Shown piece by piece: positions 1 through 8,863 of a stretch of DNA of 64,000 nucleotides. A model generated the notes under the pieces. That model was given only the letters and a program-made list of their open reading frames with translations. It was not told the DNA's origin and ran no database searches. Source of the DNA: Natronosalvus sp042663485 (GTDB taxonomy: Archaea; Halobacteriota; Halobacteria; Halobacteriales; Natrialbaceae). The stretch lies in the NCBI GenBank assembly GCA_042663485.1, contig JBHTAF010000002.1; one strand, written 5' to 3'. Position 1 is the stretch's first letter. Every line of letters begins with the position of its first letter. The position numbers and the translations under genes are program-made.

Positions 1-176
1 ACGCTCGTCGTGTAACCGGTAATGACGCCGGCTTCCTCCAGCCGTTCCATCCGATTGTGAACGGTGTTGTCGGAGACCCCGAGTTCTTCGGCCAGGTCGA
101 TCGCCTTGGACCGAGCGTTCTCCTGAAGCAGATTGAGCAAACGCCTGTCTACGTCGTCGAGTTCGTACTCGGTCAC
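1..176 (-). CDS. Lrp/AsnC-family transcriptional regulator, N-terminal part (cut by window edge)
   Basis: The reverse strand from a GTG at 176 encodes an AsnC-type winged helix: an acidic start with the D-D-V-D-R-R-L-L-N pattern, then a helix-turn-helix (residues about 20-45) with ELGVSDNTVHNRMERLEEAG, running out of the window after about 58 residues. Family members bind DNA as dimers or octamers and sense amino acids through a C-terminal RAM domain, which lies outside the window. The only upstream ATG (200-198) is in another frame and stops at once, so GTG is preferred. The effector and targets cannot be inferred. Confidence 0.85.
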   Translation of the reverse strand, partial: MTEYELDDVDRRLLNLLQENARSKAIDLAEELGVSDNTVHNRMERLEEAGVITGYTTS

Positions 177-408
177 AATCGGGCTTGTCGGGCCGCCTCC
201 ATGATACTATCGATACTCCACAGTTTCCGAGAGTGGTTTTCGAGAAGTTCGAGAAGTAGGCGTTATCAGGGCATTATCGAAATACGTTTTCGTACACTTA
301 AGAGGGGTAGCAATGGGAAGGGAATACCGAATATTAATCCCTAATTGTCTCGAAGTTCCACGCTAGATCTCATTTTTACGGGAAGTATCGAACCAGACAA
401 CCTGGGTT

Positions 409-417
409 TTTTATACG
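409..417 (+). promoter_or_regulatory. TATA box for a leaderless small gene
   Basis: A T-rich TTTATACG element is centred about 25 nt upstream of the GTG at 437. This is the archaeal spacing that places the transcription start on the start codon itself. Confidence 0.5.
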
Positions 418-436
418 TAGACGCCATTGAACGACT

Positions 437-700
437 GTGAAATCGGGCCTACCTGCTCCGTCCACGACGGTGAACTCCCACGGGTCTGACAACGGCTGCT
501 GTGGCCGTGTCAGATCCGTTGCTGAAACGGAAGGGAGGCCACTATCTGCGTCGCCACCGCTGGCCACGGTAACTGACCTGGATGCCCACCGCGCCATCGC
601 TCGAGATGTGGAGGATGTGACTGACAAGGATGCCAATGGCGGCAACCAGGTGCGTAATTCCGGTGACGGGCCAGTCACCACGGGAGGGGACAATGAGTGA
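437..700 (+). CDS. Small hypothetical protein upstream of and overlapping a zinc-finger gene
   Basis: An 87-residue reading frame starts with GTG at the position expected for a leaderless message from the TATA box at 409-417. The product is rich in Ser, Asp and Gly, with no membrane segment and no family I recognise. It ends at 700, 8 nt inside the start of the zinc-finger gene at 693, so the two could be translationally coupled. Composition is acceptable but not strongly haloarchaeal. The promoter spacing and the overlap are the main reasons to accept it; it could be spurious. Confidence 0.4.
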   Translation: MKSGLPAPSTTVNSHGSDNGCCGRVRSVAETEGRPLSASPPLATVTDLDAHRAIARDVEDVTDKDANGGNQVRNSGDGPVTTGGDNE

Positions 701-857
701 CGACAGACCGGATTTCTGGAACTATTGCGCCCAGTGCGGGACCGAATATAGCACCGCTGCCTCTCCACCAATCGTCGACGTGGTCACGGACGACGACACC
801 ACCTCTCCGATCTCGTTCTGTAGCGACGAGTGCCGAGGGTCGTGGGCCAGCGACTAG
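693..857 (+). CDS. Small zinc-finger protein (CxxC...CxxxC)
   Basis: This is a 54-residue acidic protein with two cysteine knuckles, CAQC near residue 12 and CSDEC near residue 43, the arrangement of haloarchaeal micro zinc-finger proteins. Start ATG 693 is chosen because GGGAGGGG lies 4-11 nt upstream as a ribosome-binding site; a longer frame from 630 would add a non-conserved tail. Its role is unknown; such proteins are thought to act in regulation or protein-protein contacts. It may be coupled to the reading frame that overlaps its start. Confidence 0.75.
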   Translation: MSDDRPDFWNYCAQCGTEYSTAASPPIVDVVTDDDTTSPISFCSDECRGSWASD

Positions 858-1031
858 TTCAGGGTAGTTTCGCTGCCGAGAGCACCGTACTGGCCGATTC
901 TTCGTTCGTTCTATTCGGACGGCGTCCGCGCTGTGTGCGCGCCTTCTACTCGCGCCAGTCCGACGAGCAGACACCACCCGACTTCGAAAGGTGCGACAAG
1001 GTATTCCTCGTCCGCCGCGAACCGTCGGCCG

Positions 1032-2027
1032 ATGAGTGATTCGGACCCGACGCGATTGATCGTCGATACGGACACCGCGGGCGACGACTCGCAGGCACTC
1101 GTGCTCGCGGCTTGCTCGAACCGGGTCGCCCTCGAAGGCGTGACGATCTGTGCGGGGAATGTCCCGTTCGAGTACCAGGTCGAGAACGCGAAGTACACCC
1201 TCGACCTCGCTGGAGCCGGCGACGTGCCGGTCTACGAGGGCGCTCGCGAGCCACTCGAGAAAGAACACGAGTTCGCGGAGTACATCCACGGCGAGGGCGG
1301 CCTGGGTGGCGACCTCTTCCCCGAGACGGGAATCCCATCGGCCGAGACACACGCCGTCGACTTCATCGTCGAGACCGCTCGCGAGAACCCCGGCGAGATT
1401 ACCCTGGCCTGCATCGCCCCGCTGACGAACGTCGCCCTGGCGCTCGAGCGCGAACCCGATCTACCGGAGCTGCTCGACGAGGTGGTGATCATGGGCGGCG
1501 CGGTCAATACGCTCGGGAACATCACGCCCGCGGCGGAGTACAACTTCTGGGTCGACCCCGACGCTGCAGCGGTCGTGATGGACGCCTTCGAGACGACGCT
1601 GGTCGACTGGGGGTTGACGCTCCGGGACTCGACGTTCGGCACCGACGTTTTCGAGACGATCGAGGCGATGGACACGCCGCTCGCTGACTTCTACCTGACC
1701 GTCACCGACGCCGTCCGCGCGTTCAACCGCCAGTCCGACCACGACGCCCTCGGTGCGGACGTGACGACCCAGCCTGATTCGCTGGCGATTGCGACGGTGC
1801 TCGAGCCAGACATCGTCGAGTCGGCGAGCACGTACTACGTGGCCGTCGACGACCGGGAGGGGATGACCCGCGGGTACAGCCTGGTCGACGAACTCGGCGT
1901 GACCGACGGCGAGGCGAAGACGCGGGTGATCGAGTCGGTCGATGGCGGCCGGTTCAGGCAGATGCTGCTCGACGCGTTTCAGTACGAGAATCCCCATCGG
2001 AGGGAGAGTGAAGGGGAGAAGGAGTGA
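1032..2027 (+). CDS. Inosine/uridine-preferring nucleoside hydrolase
   Basis: This 331-residue protein is of family-typical length. The N-terminal DTDTAGDD matches the calcium-binding DxDxxxDD signature of nucleoside hydrolases (IunH/RihA superfamily), which cleave the N-glycosidic bond of ribonucleosides to free base and ribose. Further family blocks are IAPLTNVALALEREP, VIMGGAVNTLGNITP and AEYNFWVDPDAA. Start ATG 1032 places the Asp motif about ten residues in, as in homologues. It lies just upstream of a complete BMP-type importer, so imported nucleosides are the likely substrate. The importer has its own TATA box, so co-transcription is not certain. Base preference cannot be told. Confidence 0.92.
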   Translation: MSDSDPTRLIVDTDTAGDDSQALVLAACSNRVALEGVTICAGNVPFEYQVENAKYTLDLAGAGDVPVYEGAREPLEKEHEFAEYIHGEGGLGGDLFPETGIPSAETHAVDFIVETARENPGEITLACIAPLTNVALALEREPDLPELLDEVVIMGGAVNTLGNITPAAEYNFWVDPDAAAVVMDAFETTLVDWGLTLRDSTFGTDVFETIEAMDTPLADFYLTVTDAVRAFNRQSDHDALGADVTTQPDSLAIATVLEPDIVESASTYYVAVDDREGMTRGYSLVDELGVTDGEAKTRVIESVDGGRFRQMLLDAFQYENPHRRESEGEKE

Positions 2028-2100
2028 CCGATCGGTGACTCTCTGCGACCGAATCTTCAGGTAATTCACGTAAAGTTGCTATCTCCTTTTGAAACCGAAT

Positions 2101-2108
2101 CTATAAAC
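2101..2108 (+). promoter_or_regulatory. TATA box of the nucleoside importer operon
   Basis: CTATAAAC lies about 28 nt before the ATG at 2132, giving a leaderless or near-leaderless transcript for the transporter operon, separate from the hydrolase. Confidence 0.6.
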
Positions 2109-2131
2109 CGGTCGCGTACACTTTCACGGGT

Positions 2132-3274
2132 ATGCAACGACGACGGTTTCTCACGACAGCAGGTGTAGGGGTAACGGCGGGACTGGCTGGTTGTCTGGTC
2201 GATGACGGCAACGGCGGCAACGGCGGCAACGGCGGCAACGGCGGCAACGGTGGGAACGGAAACGGGAACGGGAACGACACGGCCGACGGCAACGGCAACG
2301 GCGGCGCCGGATCCGACATCACCGTCGGCATCATCTACTCGACCGGTGGCCTCGGTGACGACTCGTTCAACGACATGGCCCACGCCGGCATCGAGCGAGC
2401 GGTAGAGGACTTCGGCATCTCCTACCAGGACGCCGAACCCGACGCCCCCGCCGACATGAACCAGATGCAGCGGAACTTCGCGGGCGACGAAGAAATCGAC
2501 CTCGTCTGCTGTATCGGCTTCGATCACGCGACCGACCTCGGGGAGAACGCCGCGGAGTTCAGCGACCAGCAATTCGTGCTCGTCGACGCGGTCGTCGAGG
2601 CTGACAACGTCGCCAACTACACGTTCCGCGAACACGAGGGCTCCTTCCAGGTCGGTCACCTCGCTGGCCTGTTGACGACGACCGACTACGCCCACGGCGG
2701 CGGCGAGACGAACACCGACGAGACCGTCGTCGGCTTCGTCGGCGGCCAGGAGACCGCCCTCATCGATCGATTCGAGGCGGGCTACATCGCGGGCGTTCGC
2801 CACGCCGACGAGAATATCGAGACGCCGTCGGCGTACGCCGGAAGCTGGAACGACCCGTCCCGAGGCCAGGAGATCGCCAGCGGAATGTACGACGACGGCG
2901 CGGACGTCGTCTACCACGCCGCGGGCGGCACCGGTGGCGGCGTCTTCCAGGCCGCCCAATCGGCCGGCCGGTTCGCCATCGGTGTCGACGACGACCAGTC
3001 GATCAGCGCCGAGGACTTCAGCGACGTGATCGTCGCGAGCATGGTCAAGCGCGTCGACAACGCCGTCTACGACTCGGTCGAGGCCGTCGTCAACGACGAG
3101 TTCGAGTCCGGCATGAACGACCTCGGCCTCGACGACGACGGCAGCGTGAGCGCAACCATCGGCCAGGACTTCGAGGGCGAACTCCCCGAGGACATCGTCG
3201 ACGCGCTCGAGGAGTCCCGACAGGCGATCATCGACGGCGACATCGAGGTTCCCGACAACACCGACGACCTCTGA
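2132..3274 (+). CDS. BMP-family nucleoside-binding lipoprotein (ABC importer)
   Basis: This 380-residue exported binding protein begins with a twin-arginine signal (RRRF at residues 3-6) and a lipobox ending LAGC at Cys21, so it is probably a Tat-exported lipid-anchored protein. Residues about 25-58 form a Gly-Asn repeat linker, a common haloarchaeal spacer between anchor and domain. The body is a BMP/PnrA-type periplasmic binding fold, with GIIYSTGGLGDDSFNDMAHAG and the later GQEIASGMYDDGADVVYHAAGG block. The family binds purine and other nucleosides. It heads the operon with the ATPase 6 nt downstream and two permeases, all same strand. Confidence 0.9.
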   Translation: MQRRRFLTTAGVGVTAGLAGCLVDDGNGGNGGNGGNGGNGGNGNGNGNDTADGNGNGGAGSDITVGIIYSTGGLGDDSFNDMAHAGIERAVEDFGISYQDAEPDAPADMNQMQRNFAGDEEIDLVCCIGFDHATDLGENAAEFSDQQFVLVDAVVEADNVANYTFREHEGSFQVGHLAGLLTTTDYAHGGGETNTDETVVGFVGGQETALIDRFEAGYIAGVRHADENIETPSAYAGSWNDPSRGQEIASGMYDDGADVVYHAAGGTGGGVFQAAQSAGRFAIGVDDDQSISAEDFSDVIVASMVKRVDNAVYDSVEAVVNDEFESGMNDLGLDDDGSVSATIGQDFEGELPEDIVDALEESRQAIIDGDIEVPDNTDDL

Positions 3275-3280
3275 GACGCA

Positions 3281-4873
3281 ATGGCTACTGACGACCGCGG
3301 GACGGACGGCGAGACGCCGCCGGCGGTGGCACTCGAGGGGATCACCAAGCGGTTCCCGGGCGTCGTCGCGAACGACGACGTCGACTTCACCGTCGAGCGT
3401 GGCTCGATCCACGCCCTAATCGGCGAGAACGGTGCCGGGAAGACGACCCTGATGAACGTCCTCTACGGGCTGTACGAACCCACGGAGGGAACGATCCGAA
3501 TCGACGGCCGGGAGCAAACGTTCGACGACCCCGGCGACGCGATGGACGCGGGGATCGGCATGATCCACCAGCACTTCATGCTCGTGGACACGATGACCGT
3601 CGCCGAGAACGTCGTCCTGGGGGACGAACCGACGAAGTGGGCCGGCCTCGCAACCGACCGCGCCAGGGCCAACGAGGAGACGCGGGCGCTGGCCGACCGC
3701 TACGGCTTCGACGTCGACCCGACCGAGCGCATCGAGGACGTCAGCGTCGGCGAACAACAGCGCGTCGAGATCCTGAAGACGCTCTATCGTGGCGCGGACG
3801 TCCTGATCCTCGACGAACCGACCGCTGTCCTCACGCCCCAGGAGGTCGACGCCTTGCTCGAGGTCCTCGAGGAACTCATCGCTGAGGACAAGACGATCAT
3901 CTTCATCACGCACAAACTCGGCGAGGCCCTCGAGGTCGCCGACGAGATTAGCGTCCTGCGAAACGGCGAACTCGTCGGGACGGTCCCGGCGGCCGACGCC
4001 ACCCGAGAGGAACTCGCGCGCATGATGGTCGGTCGGGACGTGCTCCTCGAGGTCGACAAACCCGCTGCCACGCGTGGAGACGTCGTCCTGGACGTCAACG
4101 GCGTGACGGTGACGGACGACCGGGACGTCGTCGCGGTCGACGAGGCGACGTTCCGCGTCCACGAGGGCGAGGTCTTCGGCATCGCAGGCGTCGACGGGAA
4201 CGGCCAGTCGGAACTCGTCGAGGCCATCACGGGGCTCCGTCGGACGACCGACGGAACGATCACGTTCGACGGGCGCGAGATTTCCTCGTCGCCGCGTCGC
4301 GAGCGCATCACCGCCGGGATGGCCTACGTCGCCGAGGACCGTCAGAAACGGAGTCTCGTGATGGACTACGATCTTCGGCGAAACGGCCTGCTGGGCCGAC
4401 AGCACCTCGCGCCGTTCTCGGACGGTCGAGTGATCGACTGGGAGGCGACCAGCGACTACGTCGACGAGATCATCGCGGAGTACGACGTGCGACCACCCGA
4501 CCCCTCCGCAACGGCGCACTCGCTCTCGGGCGGGAACCAGCAGAAGTTCATCGTCGGCCGCGAGTTCGAACGCGACCCCTCGCTGGTCGTCGCCGCGCAA
4601 CCGACTCGTGGGGTCGACATTGGGAGCATCGAGTTCATCCACAACCGACTGCTCGACCTTCGTTCGACTGGGAAGGCCATCCTCCTCGTCTCCTCGAAAC
4701 TCGACGAGGTGACCCAGCTTTCCGATCGACTCGCGGTGATGCACGACGGTGAATTCGTCGCCGTCGTCGATCCCGACGCTGTCACCGAGGAGGAACTCGG
4801 CTTGCTCATGGCCGGCGAACGACCCGACGGACTCGACGTCGACGGCGCTCGAGTCGGGAGGTCGGTGGTATGA
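3281..4873 (+). CDS. Nucleoside ABC importer, double ATP-binding protein
   Basis: This 530-residue protein holds two fused nucleotide-binding domains. Domain 1 has Walker A GENGAGKT (48-55), signature VSVGEQQR (about 152), Walker B LILDEPT (about 174) and switch His in FITHK (about 208). Domain 2 has a degenerate Walker A (GNGQSE, about 303), a good LSGGNQQKF signature (about 414) and AAQPTRGVDIG where the Walker B acid would be, so the second ATP site is probably weak, as in RbsA/NupO-type ATPases. The family energises BMP or CUT2 importers. The end overlaps the permease start by four bases (ATGA), implying coupled translation. Confidence 0.93.
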   Translation: MATDDRGTDGETPPAVALEGITKRFPGVVANDDVDFTVERGSIHALIGENGAGKTTLMNVLYGLYEPTEGTIRIDGREQTFDDPGDAMDAGIGMIHQHFMLVDTMTVAENVVLGDEPTKWAGLATDRARANEETRALADRYGFDVDPTERIEDVSVGEQQRVEILKTLYRGADVLILDEPTAVLTPQEVDALLEVLEELIAEDKTIIFITHKLGEALEVADEISVLRNGELVGTVPAADATREELARMMVGRDVLLEVDKPAATRGDVVLDVNGVTVTDDRDVVAVDEATFRVHEGEVFGIAGVDGNGQSELVEAITGLRRTTDGTITFDGREISSSPRRERITAGMAYVAEDRQKRSLVMDYDLRRNGLLGRQHLAPFSDGRVIDWEATSDYVDEIIAEYDVRPPDPSATAHSLSGGNQQKFIVGREFERDPSLVVAAQPTRGVDIGSIEFIHNRLLDLRSTGKAILLVSSKLDEVTQLSDRLAVMHDGEFVAVVDPDAVTEEELGLLMAGERPDGLDVDGARVGRSVV

Positions 4874-6111
4874 GCGGCACGGACGGTTCGGATGGTACGG
4901 ACGGCCCGGACGGCAGTGGGGACGGCGGCTGGCGAGGCCGTGGCGGAACAGCCCTCGACCGTCTCGTCGACGCCTCGGCGGCTGAACGCGTCGCGATCAG
5001 CCTCGCCTCGCTCGTCTTCGCGCTCGTTGTCGGCGCCGTCTTGGTGTTCGTCTCCGGGTTCGTCGCCGAGTGCTCGAGCCCCTTCATCTACCTGCCGGGA
5101 CTGGGTTACGGCTGTTACAACCCACTCGAGATGTACTGGACGATCCTGGAGGGGGCGTTCGGCTCGTTCACCGACCTCGGCCAGACGCTATTGCAGACGA
5201 CCCTGTTGCTGTTCACCGGGCTCTCGGTCGCCGTTGCGTTTCGCGCCGGCCTGTTCAACATCGGGACGCAGGGGCAGATGGTGCTCGGCGCGCTGGCGAC
5301 GGCGATGACGGTGCTCACGGTCGGGGAGTTCGTGCCGGATACGCTGGTCGGCTCGCTCGTCGTGATCCCGATCGGAATCGTCGTCGGCGGTTTCGTCGGT
5401 GGGGTCTGGGGGATGATCCCCGGCCTGATGAAGGCCTACGCGAACGCCCACGAGGTGATCACGACGATCATGCTCAACTTCGTCGCCGCGGGCGTCGCCT
5501 ACTGGCTCGTACAGGTCCACATCGGCGACCTGGCGAGCGATTCGGTGCAGACGGAACCGATCCCGGGGGTCGCCCGACTCCCGGCCTCGATCGACGGAAG
5601 CCGGTTTTCGCTGATCGCCCTGGTCGGCGCCCTCGCGATCGCCATTGGCATCGCCCTCCTGTACTCGCGAACTGTCATCGGTTACGATCTGCGCACGAGC
5701 GGCATCCAGGAGGCCGCAGCGGAGTACGGCGGCGTCGACGCGAAACGAAACGTCGTCACGAGCATGACGCTATCCGGTGTCCTGGGCGGTATCGCCGGGG
5801 CGATATACGTCACGATGGTCCAGTACCGCTGGCAGGCGGGCATCCCGCCGCTCGGCTTCGACGGCATCGCCGTCTCCATCCTCGCCGGGAACAACCCCAT
5901 CGGCGTGATTCCGGCCGCCCTCCTCTTTGGGACCCTCAAAACCGGCAGCGTGGCCGTCGACCTCTCACTCGGCATCCCGAACGAACTCGTCGAGGTGCTC
6001 AGGGGGTTGATCATCCTCTTCATCGCCATGCCCGAGTTCTTCCGGCTCCTCGGCAAACACTACGGATTCGGCAGCGAACCCGTCGCGACCGACGGAGGTG
6101 GGCGTCGATGA
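4870..6111 (+). CDS. Nucleoside ABC importer permease 1 (BPD_transp_2 family)
   Basis: This 413-residue protein has a Gly-Asp-rich cytoplasmic N-terminus of about 40 residues followed by roughly eight to ten hydrophobic segments. Family blocks include FRAGLFNIGTQGQMVLGALA, the AYANAHEVITTIMLNF cytoplasmic coupling loop, and the C-terminal GFDGIAVSILAGNNPIGVIP. These are typical of permeases that pair with BMP lipoproteins (YufP type). It overlaps both neighbours by ATGA, so ATPase and both permeases are probably made in fixed ratio. Confidence 0.9.
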   Translation: MSGTDGSDGTDGPDGSGDGGWRGRGGTALDRLVDASAAERVAISLASLVFALVVGAVLVFVSGFVAECSSPFIYLPGLGYGCYNPLEMYWTILEGAFGSFTDLGQTLLQTTLLLFTGLSVAVAFRAGLFNIGTQGQMVLGALATAMTVLTVGEFVPDTLVGSLVVIPIGIVVGGFVGGVWGMIPGLMKAYANAHEVITTIMLNFVAAGVAYWLVQVHIGDLASDSVQTEPIPGVARLPASIDGSRFSLIALVGALAIAIGIALLYSRTVIGYDLRTSGIQEAAAEYGGVDAKRNVVTSMTLSGVLGGIAGAIYVTMVQYRWQAGIPPLGFDGIAVSILAGNNPIGVIPAALLFGTLKTGSVAVDLSLGIPNELVEVLRGLIILFIAMPEFFRLLGKHYGFGSEPVATDGGGRR

Positions 6112-7172
6112 ACGCGCCGACCGTCACCCGTCGACAGGGACTGGCCATCGGCGCGGGCCTCCTCGGCGTGCTCGCACTCGGCCTCGTCGTCGACGGCGGA
6201 CGTCAGTTCGTCGGGGAGATTGCCGGTGTCATCAGCGTCTCCTATCTCGGCTCGGCGCTCCGGTTCACTGTCCCAATCGCCTTCGCCGCGATGGGCGGCA
6301 TCTTCGCCGAGAAATCCGGCGTCATCAACATCGGACTCGAGGGGCTGCTCATCGTCGGCGCGTTCAGTTCGATCGCGACCATGTACGCGCTTGGTTCCGA
6401 CTCCGTCCCGATCGAGCCGAATCCGTGGCTCGCGCTATTGGGTGCTATCCTCGCGAGCACGTTGATCGCCCTCCTGTTCGCCATCGTCTGCATCGAATTC
6501 AAGGCCGACCAGATCATCGCCGGCCTCGCCGTCTGGTTGATCGCGCTGGGCGCCGCCCCGTTCCTCAGCGTCGTCATATGGGACCGCCGAAGCAGTCCGG
6601 GGAACGTCGGTACGTTCTCGTCCATCTCGATTCCGGGACTCTCCTCGCTGCCGGGCGTCGGCCAGATTTTCGAGTTCTCGCCGCAGGTGCTTCTCTTGCT
6701 CGTGGCCGTCCCCGTCTCGTGGTACCTCCTCAACCGAACCACGTTCGGGATGTGGCTCGAGGCCAGCGGCGAGGACCCCAAGTCGCTCGACACGGCCGGC
6801 GTCGACGTTCGAAAGGTGCGCTACGCTGGCGTCCTGCTCTCGGGCGTCTACTGTGGCATCGGCGGCGCCGGCTGGGCGCTCAACGTGGGCCAGTTCCAGG
6901 GCACCGGCGACACCATGATCGACGGTCGCGGCTGGATCGGCCTGACGGCGTACCTGATCGGGAACTACAACCCGATCGGCGCGTTCCTCGCGTCGTTCCT
7001 CTTCGCGGCCCTCGACGCGCTCCAGATCGAACTTCAGCAGATCGCAGCCTACGACCTCTCCTCGACGCTCGTCGGCATCGTCCCCTACGTCGCCGTCCTG
7101 GTCGTGCTCACGTTCGTCGGTCATACCCGGATGCCGTCGGCCGCGGGCGAACACTACGACTCCGACGAGTGA
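6108..7172 (+). CDS. Nucleoside ABC importer permease 2 (BPD_transp_2 family)
   Basis: This 354-residue membrane protein has about eight to ten hydrophobic segments. It is the partner of the preceding permease (YufQ type): FAEKSGVINIGLEGLLIVGAF is the family hallmark, followed by EFKADQIIAGLAVWLIALG and GRGWIGLTAYLIGNYNPIGA. Start ATG 6108 lies within the stop of permease 1. It is the last gene of the operon; the next gene is convergent, and only about 40 bases separate the stops. Confidence 0.9.
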   Translation: MNAPTVTRRQGLAIGAGLLGVLALGLVVDGGRQFVGEIAGVISVSYLGSALRFTVPIAFAAMGGIFAEKSGVINIGLEGLLIVGAFSSIATMYALGSDSVPIEPNPWLALLGAILASTLIALLFAIVCIEFKADQIIAGLAVWLIALGAAPFLSVVIWDRRSSPGNVGTFSSISIPGLSSLPGVGQIFEFSPQVLLLLVAVPVSWYLLNRTTFGMWLEASGEDPKSLDTAGVDVRKVRYAGVLLSGVYCGIGGAGWALNVGQFQGTGDTMIDGRGWIGLTAYLIGNYNPIGAFLASFLFAALDALQIELQQIAAYDLSSTLVGIVPYVAVLVVLTFVGHTRMPSAAGEHYDSDE

Positions 7173-7212
7173 GGGACGGTTCACTCGTTTTGAACTATCC
7201 AGTCGAGTCCAC

Positions 7213-8430
7213 TCAGAACCCGTCTCGCAGGTACACCGACCGTTCGGGGAACAGCGTCTCGAGCGTCTCGAGCGCCGATGGTGAGACCTCGAGACGGCCT
7301 GCCCGCTCGAGCGCCCGGGCCGAACGGGCGCCGACGGCGAGTTGTGACAGCGTTCCAACGTCGAGCACGAAGTTCGAGTCCGACACGGATACGCGTTCGC
7401 AGGTGCCATCGCCACTCTCGACTGCGAGTTCGAACGCGCCGTCGTTCCACTCGACGAGCGGATCCTCGACCATGAGCGACAGCGTGGCATCCACGCCAGG
7501 ATACGAAAGTTTCGAAAGCGCCCGCGAGACGTCGACGATTCGAATCATCGGCCCACCCTCGAGTTCGGTCTCGAGTTCGTCGGGGTCGCTCGCGACGTCG
7601 AAAAGCGGGGTGTCGGTGGGCAGGCGAAGACGAACGGTCTGGACCTGCGAGTCGTGGTCGCGACAGAACGACAGGAGTGCCAGGAACGCCTCGACGTCGG
7701 TATAGGCGAGTTCGGCGACGTCCATCGTCCGATCGCCCCAGTCGCCTTCGATCGTGTACTCGAGGTAGCCCGCCGGTTCCCCGTCGCGCTCCCAGACGGC
7801 GACGAACGGGTCCGTCTCCCAGTTCTCGAAGACGCGGTAGCGCCACCAGTCCGCGTCGCGATCGATCGAGAGATCGTAGCGCGCGGCGTGGCGCTCGTAG
7901 ACCGGGTCGAGTGCCTCGTACTCGTCGGCCTCGAGCCGACGGTACCGGCCACGCTCGGCGGTTCGTTCCTCCAGCCGCGTCCGGGCGAACGAGAGGTCCG
8001 CGGGGTCGCACTCGACTCGAAGCTGTCGGTTGGCCGTCGCCCACCCGTACTGCCGGTAGAACCGGTGTCGAAACGGCCAGAGGGCCGCGAAAGCCGCGTC
8101 TCGGTCTCGATACTCCTCGAGAGACGCGGCGAGCAGATCTCGAACGAAACCGCTCCGGCGGTGTTCCGGCGGCGAGGCGACGGACGCCAGACCGGCCATC
8201 GAGTGTTCGTCGCCGCGGACGCGAACGTCGAACCAGTAGTGTTTACAGACACAGAGCGGGTTTCCATCGCCGTCCGCGAACAGTCCTCGTCGGTCGCCGA
8301 GGAGCGCTCGTGGCCGGTCGTGTTCCGCCGGGTCGTACGCCGGCGGGCCGTCGGTGGGCGTGAACGCGTACGAGACGTACTCGTGAAACCGGTCGCGCTC
8401 GTCCTCTGAGAGTATCCGGTACGTCGTCAT
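7213..8430 (-). CDS. GNAT acetyltransferase, Eis-like
   Basis: This 405-residue protein follows the Eis layout: an N-terminal GNAT domain with VASPPEHRRSGFVRDLLAASL as the acetyl-CoA loop, a second GNAT-like domain around residues 150-290, and a C-terminal SCP2-like region (about 290-400). Eis proteins acetylate amines on small molecules or proteins; the substrate here is unknown. Start ATG 8430 is preferred over one 17 codons upstream because MTTYRILSEDERDRF matches the usual family start. It is transcribed convergently with the nucleoside importer. Confidence 0.82.
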   Translation of the reverse strand: MTTYRILSEDERDRFHEYVSYAFTPTDGPPAYDPAEHDRPRALLGDRRGLFADGDGNPLCVCKHYWFDVRVRGDEHSMAGLASVASPPEHRRSGFVRDLLAASLEEYRDRDAAFAALWPFRHRFYRQYGWATANRQLRVECDPADLSFARTRLEERTAERGRYRRLEADEYEALDPVYERHAARYDLSIDRDADWWRYRVFENWETDPFVAVWERDGEPAGYLEYTIEGDWGDRTMDVAELAYTDVEAFLALLSFCRDHDSQVQTVRLRLPTDTPLFDVASDPDELETELEGGPMIRIVDVSRALSKLSYPGVDATLSLMVEDPLVEWNDGAFELAVESGDGTCERVSVSDSNFVLDVGTLSQLAVGARSARALERAGRLEVSPSALETLETLFPERSVYLRDGF

Positions 8431-8863
8431 AATCGATGAGCGAGAGGCCAGTTCGAAGAAGGTTCGTGTTCTGTGTGTCACGATAACACGCGGTCGTATC
8501 TGCGTTATTACAGGTTTTCTCCGAAACCGGCCAAGACACTAATGGTCGATTACCGAGCGGCCAATCGACGACCGCTTCGGCCTCGAGCACGAACTGTTTC
8601 TCCACATCCGAGGGGCACGCCGTAGCCCGGTTTGGTGACGCGGCGACAGGGTGATTGAAATCCGCAACCGCTGTCCGCATCGACCGGCAGCAGTCGTGAG
8701 TCGAGGACGACGCAGCCAGCGCCAGTCCCGCTCGCTCCGATTCCGGACGCACGCTCTCGAAGAGGTACGTCTTGGTTGTTGAGTGGACAACGTCGCCGGA
8801 AACAGGATATTTCCACCGAGAGCAACGTCTACCGTAAAGTCGAGCGCGGACCACCGTTCGGGT
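8431..8863. other. Intergenic region between divergent genes, nothing recognised
   Basis: About 430 bases lie between two divergent starts. No open frame has convincing composition, there is no RNA gene, and no strong TATA box sits close to either start. It presumably holds both promoters. Confidence 0.5.

Noticed and set aside
675..1352. A 225-codon minus-strand open frame opposite the zinc-finger and nucleoside hydrolase genes
   Set aside because: It lies antisense to a clear nucleoside hydrolase, is very rich in Arg, and has no domain; it is a shadow frame of GC-rich coding DNA.
5070..6107. A 346-codon extension in front of the second permease
   Set aside because: It runs out of frame through permease 1 and is Arg/Pro/His-rich; the real start is the ATG at 6108 in the ATGA overlap.
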